Assembly: GCF_018613575.1 (NCBI RefSeq) | Contig: NZ_JAGGPX010000002.1 | Coordinates: forward strand, 1-43,632 | DNA: 43,632 bases | Origin: Planococcus sp. ISL-110 | GTDB lineage: Bacteria > Bacillota > Bacilli > Bacillales_A > Planococcaceae | Direction: 5' to 3' | In this document: piece by piece, positions 10,482 through 18,754 of the stretch | Numbering within the stretch: position 1 is the first letter of the stretch | Layout of the letters: the number at the start of each line of letters is the position of its first letter | Program-made: the position numbers and the translations under genes | The notes under the pieces: model-generated | Seen by the model: the letters and a program-made list of their open reading frames with translations, nothing else | What the model was told of the DNA's origin: nothing | Databases searched by the model: none

Positions 10482-11079
10482 TAGAAAAGTGGAGACGGGC
10501 GTTCTGCTCCGACAGGCATAAGACGCTGTGGCTGAGCGGCATTTTCTCAGCCGCACTGCCAGAGTAGCTTATGTCCCGAGGAGCAGCCCGTCGGAACTAG
10601 ACAAATGAAATGTGGAGGTGGCCGCTCAGTTCCGACAGGCATAAGGCGATCCAGCCGAGTGGCGCTCTTTGCCACACTGCTGGATTGACTTATGTCCCGA
10701 GGAATTGGCCACCGCAACTGGACAAATAGAAAAGTGGAGGCGGGCGTTCTGCTCCGACAGGCATAAGACGCTGTGGCTGAGCGGCATTTTTTCAGCCGCA
10801 CTGCCAGAGTAGCTTATGTCCCGAGGAGCAGCCCGTCGGAACTAGACAAATGAAATGTGGAGGTGGCCGCTCAGTTCCGACAGGCATAAGGCGATCCAGC
10901 CGAGTGGCGCTCTTTGCCACACTGCTGGATTGACTTATGTCCCGAGGAATTGGCCACCGCAACTGGACAAATAGAAAAGTGGAGGCGGGCGTTCTGCTCC
11001 GACAGGCATAAGACGCTGTGGCTGAGCGGCATTTTTTCAGCCGCACTGCCCCAGTGGCTTATGTCCCGAGGACCCGCCG
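10482..11079. repeat. Tandem array of five long hairpin elements (A-B-A-B-A, 245-bp period)
   Basis: Two near-identical 245-bp direct repeats (10482–10726 and 10727–10971; I see only two base differences) plus a partial third (10972–11079). Each 245-bp unit holds two hairpins of about 100 nt. Type A (10494–10592) and type B (10617–10713) share CGACAGGCATAAG on the left and CTTATGTCCCGAGGA on the right. Their arms differ but still pair: A has GACGGG/CCCGTC, CTGCTCC/GGAGCAG and GGCTGAG/CTCAGCC; B has GGTGGCC/GGCCACC, CAGTTCC/GGAATTG, ATCCAGC/GCTGGAT and GTGGC/GCCAC. Such compensatory differences argue that the folded structure matters. The third A copy (10985–11078) has lost part of its right arm. 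No credible coding capacity. Confidence 0.9.
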
Positions 11080-11086
11080 AAAAACA

Positions 11087-11118
11087 AAAACCCGAAAAGC
11101 CTCAGCTCTTCGGGTTTT
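11087..11118 (-). terminator. Terminator after ytkL, bordering the hairpin array
   Basis: AAAACCCGAA...TTCGGGTTTT with an AGC/GCT inner pair. On the minus strand it is followed by a T-rich run (TTTTTGTTTTT), directly after the ytkL stop; the plus strand also ends in TTTT. Confidence 0.85.
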
Positions 11119-11126
11119 ATTAATTG

Positions 11127-11807
11127 CTATAATTCGATGTTGCCGCCTGGCTCTAAGATGTTGACTTCTGCATCTTTTACCAGGGACTTGAAATGCTCGG
11201 GATCCTGCTTGATTGGTGGAAATGTATTGTAATGGATCGGCACCACCACTTTTGGCTTCAATAATTCAACTGCGAAAGCCGCATCTTCCGGCCCCATCGT
11301 GAAAAAGTCGCCGATTGGTACAAACGCCACATCAATGTCGTTGCGTTTGCCAAGAAGCTCCATATCTCCGAAAATTTCGGTGTCTCCCGCATGGTAAATC
11401 GTTTTGCCTTCCGCTTTAAAGAGGATTCCGGATGGCATGCCACCGTACACCACTTCACCTTCTTCTGTCGTGTAGGAAGAACTATGGAAAGCTTTCGTGA
11501 ACTTCACCACACCAAAATCGAATTCATGGGCGCCGCCCAGGTTCATGCCGACTGCATTCACTCCCTGGCTCTCCAAGTAATTGGCCAGTTCGACCGGAGC
11601 CACCACCTGTGCATTATTGCTTTTCGCCAGTTCGACAGTATCACCCACATGATCATTATGGGCGTGCGTTAATAAAATCGCAGTAGGCTTTTCATCAGCA
11701 ACCTTCAAATCCGTCAGTTCATTGCCATTGATGAATGGATCAATTAGGATGGTGTGCTCGCCAGTTTTGATTTTCACAACTGAATGACCGTGATATGAGA
11801 TGTGCAT
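11127..11807 (-). CDS. ytkL: UPF0173 metal-dependent hydrolase (YtkL)
   Basis: Metallo-beta-lactamase-fold hydrolase of 226 residues; physiological substrate unknown. The di-metal motif [10 protein letters not shown] lies near residue 50, with further ligands in [10 protein letters not shown] and the C-terminal VPIHYNTFP histidine. Its N-terminus [12 protein letters not shown] is typical of the family. ATG at 11807 has GGAGGG upstream; the frame stays open 29 codons further 5' but those residues do not fit the family. No signal peptide. Confidence 0.93.
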   Translation of the reverse strand: MHISYHGHSVVKIKTGEHTILIDPFINGNELTDLKVADEKPTAILLTHAHNDHVGDTVELAKSNNAQVVAPVELANYLESQGVNAVGMNLGGAHEFDFGVVKFTKAFHSSSYTTEEGEVVYGGMPSGILFKAEGKTIYHAGDTEIFGDMELLGKRNDIDVAFVPIGDFFTMGPEDAAFAVELLKPKVVVPIHYNTFPPIKQDPEHFKSLVKDAEVNILEPGGNIEL

Positions 11808-11924
11808 AAAATCCCTCCAATGAGTTTTTAACGATTGCTGGAAAAAATGAATTCTTCCAATCTTTTTTCGTAAAATCTTGCAACTATTTAACAAAAATAA
11901 CTTTCAGCTATTCGTAGGGGATGG

Positions 11925-12003
11925 AGCAAACCAGCGGAAACCCGCAGGAAAGTGGAGCAGGATTGCGCAATACCCCCAAGCACAGCTTGCTAGTTCAACT
12001 CAC
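11925..12003. repeat. Diverged intergenic repeat, copy 2
   Basis: Contains GCGGAAACCCGCAGGAAAG and ends GCTTGCTAGTTCAACT. On the minus strand AGTTGAACTAG, GGTATTGCGCAA and CCACTTTCCTGCGGG appear in the same order as in the 1910–2000 stretch. The rest of the ytkL–pepQ gap holds only the pepQ promoter. Confidence 0.4.
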
Positions 12004-12027
12004 ATAGCTGTTTTATACCCTTTTTTT

Positions 12028-12036
12028 TGATATGCT
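12028..12036 (+). promoter_or_regulatory. Extended −10 promoter of the Xaa-Pro peptidase gene
   Basis: TGATATGCT fits TGnTATAAT and lies 24 bp before the start codon. No good −35 hexamer is seen, as is usual for extended −10 promoters. Confidence 0.5.
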
Positions 12037-12059
12037 ACACATGTAGAGGAGGAATACAT

Positions 12060-13157
12060 ATGACCAAAATCAAGCAATTACAGAACTATTTAAAAGAGCA
12101 ATCAATCGACGCGGCGTTCATTACCGATCCGTTTAACGTCTTTTACGTCAGCGGTTTCCAGAGCAATCCGCATGAGCGCCTGCTCGGTGTCATGGTGTTT
12201 GCTGAAGCCGAACCGTTTCTGATTTGTCCGAAGATGGAAATGCCGGATGCCAAAAATGCCGGATGGACAGGCGAAATCGTCGGACATGAAGACACACAAA
12301 ATTCCATGGAGATTTTGCACAACACAGCCCAGTCGCGCGGAATCGAATTGAACACCATGGCGATTGAAAAAGCGCATATGACGGTTGACCGCTATGACGC
12401 CATCCTTTCCTTATTCAGCTCGCTTACCATTGTCCAATTGGACGACCAGTTGAACGCCATGCGTGTCATCAAGAACGATGCGGAACTGCAGATTTTGCGT
12501 GAAGCCGCGGCATTGGCTGATTACGCGATTGAAGTCGCAGCTAAAACAATCAAAGAAGGCATCACTGAAATTGAAGTGATGACAGAAATTGAATTGGCAT
12601 TGAAAAAACGCGGCGTTACGCATATGTCGTTCGATACGACCGTATTGACAGGCGACAAAGCCGCGTCTCCACATGGCAAAACCGGCGACCGGAAACTGCA
12701 GAATGGCGATTTGGTATTATTCGACCTGGGCGTTGTCCATAAAGGCTATTGCTCAGACATTACCCGTACATTGGCGCTTGGTGAACCTAGCGAAGAGCAA
12801 AAAGCGGTATACGAGATCGTCTTACAGGCTGAAACGGCAGCGCTGGAAGCTGTCAAGCCCGGCGTCACTGCAGCAGAACTCGATCAGATTTCACGCAAGG
12901 TCATTACGGATGCTGGATACGGCGAGTACTTCACGCACCGCCTCGGCCATGGCCTCGGCATTTCCGTGCACGAATTCCCTTCAATTCACGGAGCGAATCC
13001 GATGAAGATGGAAAAAGGAATGGTCTTTACACTCGAGCCGGGCATTTACGTTCCCGGCAAAGTCGGTGTCCGCATTGAAGATGACGTGGCAGTCACAGAA
13101 GACGGTTATGAAGTATTGACGAAATTCCCGAAAGAACTTCAAATCATCCAAAACTAA
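12060..13157 (+). CDS. pepQ: Xaa-Pro dipeptidase (M24B family)
   Basis: Cytoplasmic metallopeptidase of 365 residues that cleaves dipeptides or N-terminal residues ahead of proline. Residues 1–130 form the creatinase-type N-terminal domain; the rest is the pita-bread catalytic fold. Metal ligands are visible: two Asp in LVLFDLGVVHKGYCSDITRT, His in HRLGHGLGISVHE, Glu in FTLEPGIYV and Glu in VRIEDDVAVT. ATG at 12060 has GAGGAGG upstream; the open frame 11 codons earlier lacks a site. Transcribed alone between two hairpin terminators. The exact B. subtilis orthologue (YqhT or another PepQ-like protein) cannot be settled here. Confidence 0.92.
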   Translation: MTKIKQLQNYLKEQSIDAAFITDPFNVFYVSGFQSNPHERLLGVMVFAEAEPFLICPKMEMPDAKNAGWTGEIVGHEDTQNSMEILHNTAQSRGIELNTMAIEKAHMTVDRYDAILSLFSSLTIVQLDDQLNAMRVIKNDAELQILREAAALADYAIEVAAKTIKEGITEIEVMTEIELALKKRGVTHMSFDTTVLTGDKAASPHGKTGDRKLQNGDLVLFDLGVVHKGYCSDITRTLALGEPSEEQKAVYEIVLQAETAALEAVKPGVTAAELDQISRKVITDAGYGEYFTHRLGHGLGISVHEFPSIHGANPMKMEKGMVFTLEPGIYVPGKVGVRIEDDVAVTEDGYEVLTKFPKELQIIQN

Positions 13158-13162
13158 TAACA

Positions 13163-13195
13163 AAAGCGGCATCGGAATTATTCCGATGCCGCTTT
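13163..13195. terminator. Bidirectional terminator between pepQ and ald
   Basis: AAAGCGGCATCGGAA-tta-TTCCGATGCCGCTTT, a perfect 15-bp stem between converging genes. T-runs at both ends are short (3–4). Confidence 0.8.
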
Positions 13196-13203
13196 CTATG
13201 TTA

Positions 13204-14319
13204 CTACCCTAAAATATCATCGACTGATTTGTACTCCAGCCCCTGCTCAGCCGCCACTGCCTGATAAGTGACATGGCCAGCCAGTGTATTAACACCTTTT
13301 TTCAAAGCTTCATTGTCACGGACTGCCTGGGCAAATCCTTTATTGGCAATCTCTACGGCGTAGGGCACCGTGACGTTTGTCAAACCGATGGTCGAAGTGC
13401 GCGGAACAGCACCCGGCATATTCGCCACTGCGTAATGGACTACTCCGTGCTTCACATATGTCGGCTCGTCATGTGTCGTGATGCGGTCGCTGGTCTCAAG
13501 AATCCCACCTTGGTCAATCGCGATATCCACTACGACTGAACCTGGATTCATAGATTTGATCATGTCTTCCGTCACCAGTTTAGGCGCTTTGGCTCCAGGA
13601 ATCAAAACCGCTCCGATGACCAGGTCTGCTTTTTTCACAGACTCCGCAATATTCAGCGGGTTGGACATGAGCGTTTGGACATCCTGTCCGAACTGGTCAT
13701 CCAATTGGCGCAGGCGATCCGGATTCAAATCCAAAATCGTGACGTTGGCCCCCATCCCGATTGCTACTTTTGCGGCATTGGTGCCGGCAACTCCTGCTCC
13801 GATGATGGAGACATTGCCGCGTCCGACCCCCGGAACCCCACCAAGCAGAATTCCAGCGCCTCCATGTACCTTCTCTAGGAATTGAGCTCCGATCTGTGTG
13901 GACATTCTGCCTGCCACTTCACTCATCGGCGTCAGCAACGGCAAGGAATTATTCGGCAATTGCACCGTTTCGTAGGCAATGCCGGTCACTTTCGCTTCCA
14001 GCAGCGCCTGCGTCAATTCCTTTTCAGGTGCCAAATGCAGATAAGTGAACAAAATCAGCCCTTCACGGAAATAACGATATTCTTCCGCTTCAGGCTCTTT
14101 GACCTTCATAACCATTTCCTGTGCCCATGCTTCTTCTGCAGTGGCAACGATTTCCGCTCCGGCTGCACTGTAATCTTCATTCGTAAATCCGGAACCAAGT
14201 CCAGCTCCCGCTTCAATAAACACCTTGTGGCCATACAACGCCAAGTTGACGACGCCGGCTGGAGTCATCGCAATCCGGTTTTCGTTGTTTTTCACTTCTG
14301 TCGGTACCCCAATTCGCAT
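13204..14319 (-). CDS. ald: Alanine dehydrogenase
   Basis: NAD-dependent oxidative deamination of L-alanine to pyruvate and ammonia. The 371-residue protein begins [20 protein letters not shown] (substrate-binding Arg and the KNxExR signature), with the catalytic His in LHLAPE near residue 95. The Rossmann domain carries [14 protein letters not shown] at about 170. ATG at 14319 has GGAGGG seven bases upstream; the frame continues 13 codons 5' without a better site. It is a single gene, converging with pepQ. A short ORF with its own strong ribosome binding site lies in its leader. Confidence 0.97.
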   Translation of the reverse strand: MRIGVPTEVKNNENRIAMTPAGVVNLALYGHKVFIEAGAGLGSGFTNEDYSAAGAEIVATAEEAWAQEMVMKVKEPEAEEYRYFREGLILFTYLHLAPEKELTQALLEAKVTGIAYETVQLPNNSLPLLTPMSEVAGRMSTQIGAQFLEKVHGGAGILLGGVPGVGRGNVSIIGAGVAGTNAAKVAIGMGANVTILDLNPDRLRQLDDQFGQDVQTLMSNPLNIAESVKKADLVIGAVLIPGAKAPKLVTEDMIKSMNPGSVVVDIAIDQGGILETSDRITTHDEPTYVKHGVVHYAVANMPGAVPRTSTIGLTNVTVPYAVEIANKGFAQAVRDNEALKKGVNTLAGHVTYQAVAAEQGLEYKSVDDILG

Positions 14320-14383
14320 CTTGAAACCCTCCATTTTGTGTTGGATAGAATAAGTCATAATAAAAAGAATTTTCTGAAATCAT

Positions 14384-14425
14384 CTACATCTTAACAGAAT
14401 AAAGCTTTTTGTGCTCGTAATACAT
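14384..14425 (-). CDS. Possible 13-residue leader peptide upstream of ald
   Basis: GGGAGG lies five bases before ATG at 14425, and the ORF reads MYYEHKKLYSVKM then TAG. The ribosome binding site is as good as that of ald itself, 65 bp downstream. The peptide has three Tyr but no Ala codons, so a simple alanine attenuation model does not apply. It may be fortuitous. Confidence 0.25.
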   Translation of the reverse strand: MYYEHKKLYSVKM

Positions 14426-14571
14426 ACTTTCCTCCCTGTTTCCAATTTCTTTTCAAGGAAAATAGTCGCCGTTAATTAGACAAAAAATTCTATAAATTAT
14501 CTTCAATTCAGCAGGAACTCTAAAACTTATAGCGAATGTTTATAGTGAGAGACAATAAGGAGGAATGTAGG

Positions 14572-15078
14572 ATGACATTAAAGTATAATCAAATTCTTGT
14601 AGCAGTAGACGGTTCCAAAGAAGCTGAATGGGCATTTAAAAAGTCAATTGGCATTACCAAACGGAACAGCGCGACATTAAATTTGGTGAATGTAATCGAT
14701 ACCCGATCATTTGCTGCAATCGAGGCTTATGACCGTTCGATCGCTGACCGTGCTCAAAAGTTTGCAGAGGATTTATTAGAAGAGTACAAAAAAGAAGCCA
14801 TAGACGGCGGTGTTGAAAAAGTGAACATCATCGTTGATTACGGTTCTCCGAAAACCATGATTTCACGGGATTTAGCCCAAAAAGTGGAAGCTGACCTTAT
14901 TATTTGTGGTGCTACCGGATTAAATGCCGTGGAACGCTTCTTAATTGGCAGCGTTTCTGAACATATTGTCCGCTCTGCTAAATGTGATGTTTTGGTTGTG
15001 CGCACACAAGAAGCTCAGGACGATGCACCGAAAGAATATTACTCAGAAGACAAATCAGGTAAACCTGAAAACTTTTAA
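14572..15078 (+). CDS. Universal stress protein, UspA family (first of two)
   Basis: Cytoplasmic nucleotide-binding stress protein of 168 residues. The N-terminal strand KYNQILVAVDGSKEAEWA is typical, and the ATP-binding pattern GATGLNAVERFLIGS (G-x2-G-x9-G-S) sits near residue 128. It has a polar C-terminal tail of about 20 residues beyond the usual Usp domain. ATG at 14572 has AAGGAGG upstream. Single gene, divergent from ald, closed by a terminator. A TATAGT hexamer at 14541 may be the −10, but I see no good −35. Confidence 0.92.
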   Translation: MTLKYNQILVAVDGSKEAEWAFKKSIGITKRNSATLNLVNVIDTRSFAAIEAYDRSIADRAQKFAEDLLEEYKKEAIDGGVEKVNIIVDYGSPKTMISRDLAQKVEADLIICGATGLNAVERFLIGSVSEHIVRSAKCDVLVVRTQEAQDDAPKEYYSEDKSGKPENF

Positions 15079-15087
15079 ACTATACAG

Positions 15088-15122
15088 AAAAAAGCCTTTC
15101 ACATTTGTGAAAGGCTTTTTTT
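15088..15122. terminator. Bidirectional terminator between usp and the oxidoreductase gene
   Basis: AAAAAAGCCTTTCAC and GTGAAAGGCTTTTTTT pair around a short loop. T-runs occur on both strands, and the flanking genes converge. Confidence 0.92.
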
Positions 15123-15132
15123 GTTGCCGTTT

Positions 15133-16071
15133 TTAATCTTTAACTTTAATGACGATTTTTCCACGGGCATGATGCGACTCGCTTAATTCATGGGCATCTT
15201 TTAATCCCTGCTCGGTAAATTCAAAAACATGGCCGATTGTAGGTTTCAGTTCACCCGATACGAATAGATGAGCCAAGTTCTGCAATTGCTCGCCATTCGG
15301 CTCCAGCCAAAAGTCACTGGCTTTTACACCATACTGCTCAGCTTTTTCAGCAGAAGGCTTTCCGGCAATAGAAATCAATTTCCCGCCTTTTTTCAGGACT
15401 TTAAAGCTTTTCTCCAAGACTTCTCCGCCCATCGTATCCAGAACTGCATCAAAATCCTCCAGCATTTCGCTGAAGTCCTCTTCGCTGTAATTGATGACCC
15501 GGTTCGCTCCCAGGGACTTGACCAGCTCATCATTTTTATCGCTTGCCGTTGTTGCTACATAGGCACCGATGCTGTTAGCGATTTGAATGGCCATGCTGCC
15601 AACGCCGCCCGCTCCGGCATGAATGAGTACCTTATCTCCCTTTTTCACTTCTGCAAAGCCGACGAGGCATTGATAAGCAGTCAACCCAGTCAATGGAATC
15701 GCCGCACCTTGCTCAAAAGACATGCTTTCGGGCATATGCGCAAGCAGGTCCGCCTCCACGGGAACGAATTCTGCATACGTTCCCTGCCGAGTCGTAGCTG
15801 GTCTCGCGAATACCCGGTCTCCTACTTTAAAGTGCTTAACATTTTTGCCGATTTCAGCAATCACTCCTGCTGCATCCCATCCTAAAATAATCGGAAATTC
15901 CCATGGCAGCATATCCTTCAGATACCCCTCACGTAATTTCCAATCAATCGGATTAATTGAAGTGGCATGGATTTCAACTAACGCCTGATTTTCATTAATG
16001 GTTGGTTTTTCCACTTCTCTTTCTTTCAATTGATCTTTTCCTCCGTAATTGTCGATGACTATCGCTTTCAT
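15133..16071 (-). CDS. NADP-dependent oxidoreductase, quinone-reductase-like MDR family
   Basis: Zinc-independent medium-chain reductase of 312 residues. The N-terminal GroES-like domain has INPIDWKLREGY and GWDAAGVIAEIG; the Rossmann domain has VLIHAGAGGVGSMAIQIA at about residue 150, the AGAGGVG pattern of quinone reductases. The zinc-binding cysteines of alcohol dehydrogenases are absent. Substrate unknown; a quinone or reactive enone is the family norm. ATG at 16071 has AAGGGGAG upstream. A GGGTAT hexamer, the sigma-B −10 sequence, lies on the minus strand at 16102–16107, but the −35 at the right distance is poor, so stress control is only a possibility. Confidence 0.9.
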   Translation of the reverse strand: MKAIVIDNYGGKDQLKEREVEKPTINENQALVEIHATSINPIDWKLREGYLKDMLPWEFPIILGWDAAGVIAEIGKNVKHFKVGDRVFARPATTRQGTYAEFVPVEADLLAHMPESMSFEQGAAIPLTGLTAYQCLVGFAEVKKGDKVLIHAGAGGVGSMAIQIANSIGAYVATTASDKNDELVKSLGANRVINYSEEDFSEMLEDFDAVLDTMGGEVLEKSFKVLKKGGKLISIAGKPSAEKAEQYGVKASDFWLEPNGEQLQNLAHLFVSGELKPTIGHVFEFTEQGLKDAHELSESHHARGKIVIKVKD

Positions 16072-16159
16072 CTCACATCTCCCCTTCCGTTATTATCAAA
16101 CATACCCCTTTTGCAGAAATAATATTCCTTACTGAAAGTAAAAGAGCCCTTAGCAGCAG

Positions 16160-16559
16160 TTATTCAATTGCGTGCAGGATGGTATCCATTCCCGATTCAG
16201 GATTACAGCCCTCCAGGACATAGACCACCTCAGTTTCAGAAGACAAGATGACAATTGACTCTCACCTTCCCGTCACAACCTAGCCTGAACCGAATTGGTC
16301 TTCTGTCGAATCCTCCACCGATTCAATCCCACTGCAATCGTAAGACAGATCCTGATAGATCGGGCCCCTTCTATCGTATAGCTGATCACTCTGACAGCAT
16401 CCTTTTCTCCACTCTCCATATTCTCATAAAAACGATACAAGTGCTCTTAATTGGTTACATCTCCATGTGAATTTTCGATGATGTCGCCTTCCTTGAACGA
16501 TACCCGGTTGCACACGGTCCCCACTAAAAAATCAGCAGGATAAAGGCGACCTTTTTCAT
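16160..16559 (-). pseudogene. Decayed small lipoprotein gene, resembling DUF4362 proteins
   Basis: GGGAGGGAG precedes ATG at 16559, which opens a signal peptide (MKKVAFILLIF) and stops at TAG after a run of six T. One-base slippage there restores FLVGTVCNR, a possible lipobox. Further down the same strand I read GDIIENSHGDVTN, a TAA, EHLYRFYENMESGEKDAV, then RVISYTIEG. After a frameshift comes IYQDLSYDCSGIES, then a TAG, a TGA, and TEVVYVLEGC to the final stop near 16160. These blocks and their order resemble DUF4362-type lipoproteins (HGdvtN, YTIEGdPI, LxGC). At least five lesions make it non-functional. Confidence 0.75.
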
Positions 16560-16758
16560 CTCCCTCCCGACTGTTTTCTGATTAGACGTATAAAGCTTTG
16601 GGAAATTACAGGTTTCGCTGGAAACCCTTGGGCCGAAAGATCTTTTTATAGAAATTAAAAGTGATAATGTTTCGAATACCGCCGATTTGCCGTATACACC
16701 CAAAGCCGATTGTTCCTGCTTGTTGTACAATATGTTATTATTAATGCTGTTCGCTTAA

Positions 16759-16795
16759 AGAGGTTCGCAAACTCCCTCTCTAAAAAACTAAGGAG
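16759..16795 (+). ncRNA. preQ1-I riboswitch controlling queCDE
   Basis: AGAGGTTCGCAAACTCCCTCT forms the P1 hairpin, followed by CTAAAAAACTAAGGAG, the A-rich tail and conserved ACTAAGGA of preQ1 class I aptamers. The aptamer ends within the AAGGAG ribosome binding site, nine bases before the queC ATG at 16804. Ligand binding should therefore block translation initiation directly. I see no separate terminator hairpin. Confidence 0.93.
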
Positions 16796-16803
16796 TGTTA
16801 TAG

Positions 16804-17472
16804 ATGAAGAATGAAAAAGCGGTCATCGTTTTCAGCGGCGGCCAGGACAGCACGACTTGCCTATTTTGGGCCATCAAAAATTTCAAGGAAGTTGCAACGG
16901 TTACTTTTGATTATGGCCAGCGCCATTCGGCTGAAATCGACTGTGCCCGAAAAATTGCCGAAGAACTTGGCGTTTCGTTTAAGGTACTCGATATGAGCTT
17001 GATCAACCAACTATCCGCAAATGCCTTGACGCGGGATGATATTGAAGTATCTGCAGAAGCAGAAGGTGGATTGCCTTCGACTTTTGTGCCAGGCAGAAAT
17101 CATCTATTTTTATCTTTTGCCGCAGTTTATGCGGATGCAATCGGTTCACGGCATTTGATCACTGGCGTCAGCCAAACAGATTTCAGCGGCTATCCTGATT
17201 GCCGCGATACCTTTATCCGCTCATTGAACGTTACCTTGAATTTGGCGATGGACAAGCAGTTTATCATCCATACCCCGCTGATGTGGCTGGATAAGGCTGA
17301 TGTCTGGGCGCTCTCTGACACGCTCGGTGCGCTTGATTTTGTTCAGAAAAAAACATTGACCTGCTATAACGGCATCCCGAGCACCGGCTGCGGCGAATGT
17401 CCGGCCTGCAAATTGCGCAACGAAGGTCTTGCACGCTACCAGGCGAAAAAAATGGCGGGTGTTGTCGAATGA
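16804..17472 (+). CDS. queC: 7-cyano-7-deazaguanine synthase
   Basis: Converts 7-carboxy-7-deazaguanine to preQ0 with ATP and ammonia, in queuosine biosynthesis. The 222-residue protein has the PP-loop motif [10 protein letters not shown] at residues 9–18, [14 protein letters not shown], and a C-terminal zinc site with four cysteines (C187, C196, C199, C202 by my count). ATG at 16804 uses the AAGGAG that is part of the preQ1 aptamer. The stop overlaps the queD start (ATGA), and the operon continues to queE. queF is not in this window. Confidence 0.97.
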   Translation: MKNEKAVIVFSGGQDSTTCLFWAIKNFKEVATVTFDYGQRHSAEIDCARKIAEELGVSFKVLDMSLINQLSANALTRDDIEVSAEAEGGLPSTFVPGRNHLFLSFAAVYADAIGSRHLITGVSQTDFSGYPDCRDTFIRSLNVTLNLAMDKQFIIHTPLMWLDKADVWALSDTLGALDFVQKKTLTCYNGIPSTGCGECPACKLRNEGLARYQAKKMAGVVE

Positions 17473-17894
17473 TGCAGCAATTCTATCCGACAACCACCCA
17501 CGATTTTCAGTTTGAACTCAATAAAGACCTGCATTTTTCCGCAGCACATTTCATTCCCAGCGAAGAAGCAGGAAAATGCCAGATGATGCATGGCCATACG
17601 TACCACCTCAACATCACCATCGCCGGCAATGAGCTCGATGAGACCGGTTTTTTGATTGATTTTAAATTACTGAAAAGATTGATCCATAAAAAATACGACC
17701 ACAGCGTCTTGAACGACCATCCTGAATTCGTTAATAAGTTTCCGACTACTGAGCTTCTGGCCCAGCAAGTTTGGCAGTCGATTCAACATGTTTTGGAAAC
17801 GAAAAGCAACCAACCACAGTGCCTGCAGGTCATCGTCCGCGAGACACCGACGAGCTATGTGGTATACCGTCCGCGAAAAGAGGACCTGTCATGA
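17469..17894 (+). CDS. queD: 6-carboxy-5,6,7,8-tetrahydropterin synthase
   Basis: Makes 6-carboxytetrahydropterin from 7,8-dihydroneopterin triphosphate, the second step of preQ0 synthesis. The 141-residue protein shows the zinc histidines H27 (in HFSAAHF), H41 and H43 (in HGHTYH), the catalytic cysteine C37 (GKCQMMHGH), and the Asp/His and Glu residues in YDHSVLND and [13 protein letters not shown] at 17469 overlaps the queC stop by four bases; the next codon is also ATG and could serve instead. Its own stop overlaps the queE start in the same ATGA manner. Confidence 0.96.
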   Translation: MMQQFYPTTTHDFQFELNKDLHFSAAHFIPSEEAGKCQMMHGHTYHLNITIAGNELDETGFLIDFKLLKRLIHKKYDHSVLNDHPEFVNKFPTTELLAQQVWQSIQHVLETKSNQPQCLQVIVRETPTSYVVYRPRKEDLS

Positions 17895-18598
17895 GAATTC
17901 CCGTAATGGAAATCTTCGGTCCGACTATACAAGGGGAAGGCATGGTCATGGGACAAAAAACCATGTTCGTGCGCACGGCAGGATGCGATTATTCCTGTTC
18001 CTGGTGCGATTCAAAATTCACCTGGGATGGCACAGGGACCAGCATCTCCAAACAGCCTGCTGAAATTGTCGAGGAGCTGATCCAAACCGGAGGCGTGGCA
18101 TTTTCTCACGTCACCATCTCAGGCGGCAACCCCGCCCTCCATAAAGGCATCGGCGAATTGGTCGAGCTGTGCCATCAGCAGGGTTGGAAAATCGCTGTTG
18201 AAACGCAGGCCTCTATTTGGCAGGACTGGATGGTGGAAATTGATGACATCACCTTATCGCCAAAACCGCCCAGTTCTGGCATGAAGACGGATTTCGCCAA
18301 GCTTGATTTGTTTATAGAGAAACTGCAAAATGCCAATGTCAGCTTGAAAGTCGTGGTGTTTGATCTCGATGATTTCACCTATGCGGAAGGACTTCATCAG
18401 CGCTATCCGGCTGTCCCGTTCTTCCTGCAGACCGGAAACGAAGACACAGCGACAACAGATGATGCGCAGCTGGTTGCTGATTTGCTGCAGCGCTATGAGC
18501 AATTGATCGATTACCATGTGCGCTCCCCGATCATGAACGATGCCAAAGTTTTGCCGCAATTGCATACCTTGGTATGGGGCAATAAACGCGGCGTTTAA
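17891..18598 (+). CDS. queE: 7-carboxy-7-deazaguanine synthase (radical SAM)
   Basis: Radical-SAM enzyme rearranging carboxytetrahydropterin to 7-carboxy-7-deazaguanine. The 235-residue product opens with PVMEIFGPTIQGEG and holds the 4Fe-4S motif CDYSCSWC (C32, C36, C39), a CX3CX2C pattern as expected for QueE, followed by TISGGNPALH. The start at 17891 is chosen because it fits the family N-terminus and couples to queD by ATGA, although the frame is open 40 codons further upstream. Last gene of the operon; a terminator follows at about 18705. Confidence 0.96.
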   Translation: MRIPVMEIFGPTIQGEGMVMGQKTMFVRTAGCDYSCSWCDSKFTWDGTGTSISKQPAEIVEELIQTGGVAFSHVTISGGNPALHKGIGELVELCHQQGWKIAVETQASIWQDWMVEIDDITLSPKPPSSGMKTDFAKLDLFIEKLQNANVSLKVVVFDLDDFTYAEGLHQRYPAVPFFLQTGNEDTATTDDAQLVADLLQRYEQLIDYHVRSPIMNDAKVLPQLHTLVWGNKRGV

Positions 18599-18704
18599 AC
18601 GTCAATAAACCTATATTTCATTCGCCGGTGCTAAGCTAATTGTAACTTGCACGTGATTTAAATAATTAATTTTAAAGCTTAACTTATCCAGTTAACAAAA
18701 GCTG

Positions 18705-18750
18705 AAAGACCCCACTCAAACTTTTCCACTAAGTTTGGCTGGGGTCTTTT
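18705..18750. terminator. Bidirectional terminator between queE and the PhnA-like gene
   Basis: AAAGACCCCA pairs with TGGGGTCTTT, with an inner AAACT/AGTTT pair, between converging genes. Confidence 0.85.
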
Positions 18751-18754
18751 CACG

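Noticed and set aside
10547..11046. Two identical 84-residue minus-strand ORFs (10547–10801 and 10792–11046)
   Set aside because: They are produced by the 245-bp repeat, overlap each other, have no ribosome binding site and run through hairpin arms.
10482..11079. Insertion sequence or transposon
   Set aside because: No transposase reading frame and no terminal inverted repeats with target duplication around the whole array; each unit is itself a hairpin.
14536..14571. Sigma-B promoter for the first usp gene
   Set aside because: GTTTAT is present at 14538, but no GGGTAT-like −10 follows at 12–15 bases.
16255..16470. A 71-residue plus-strand ORF
   Set aside because: Antisense to the decayed lipoprotein gene, with no ribosome binding site and no recognisable family.
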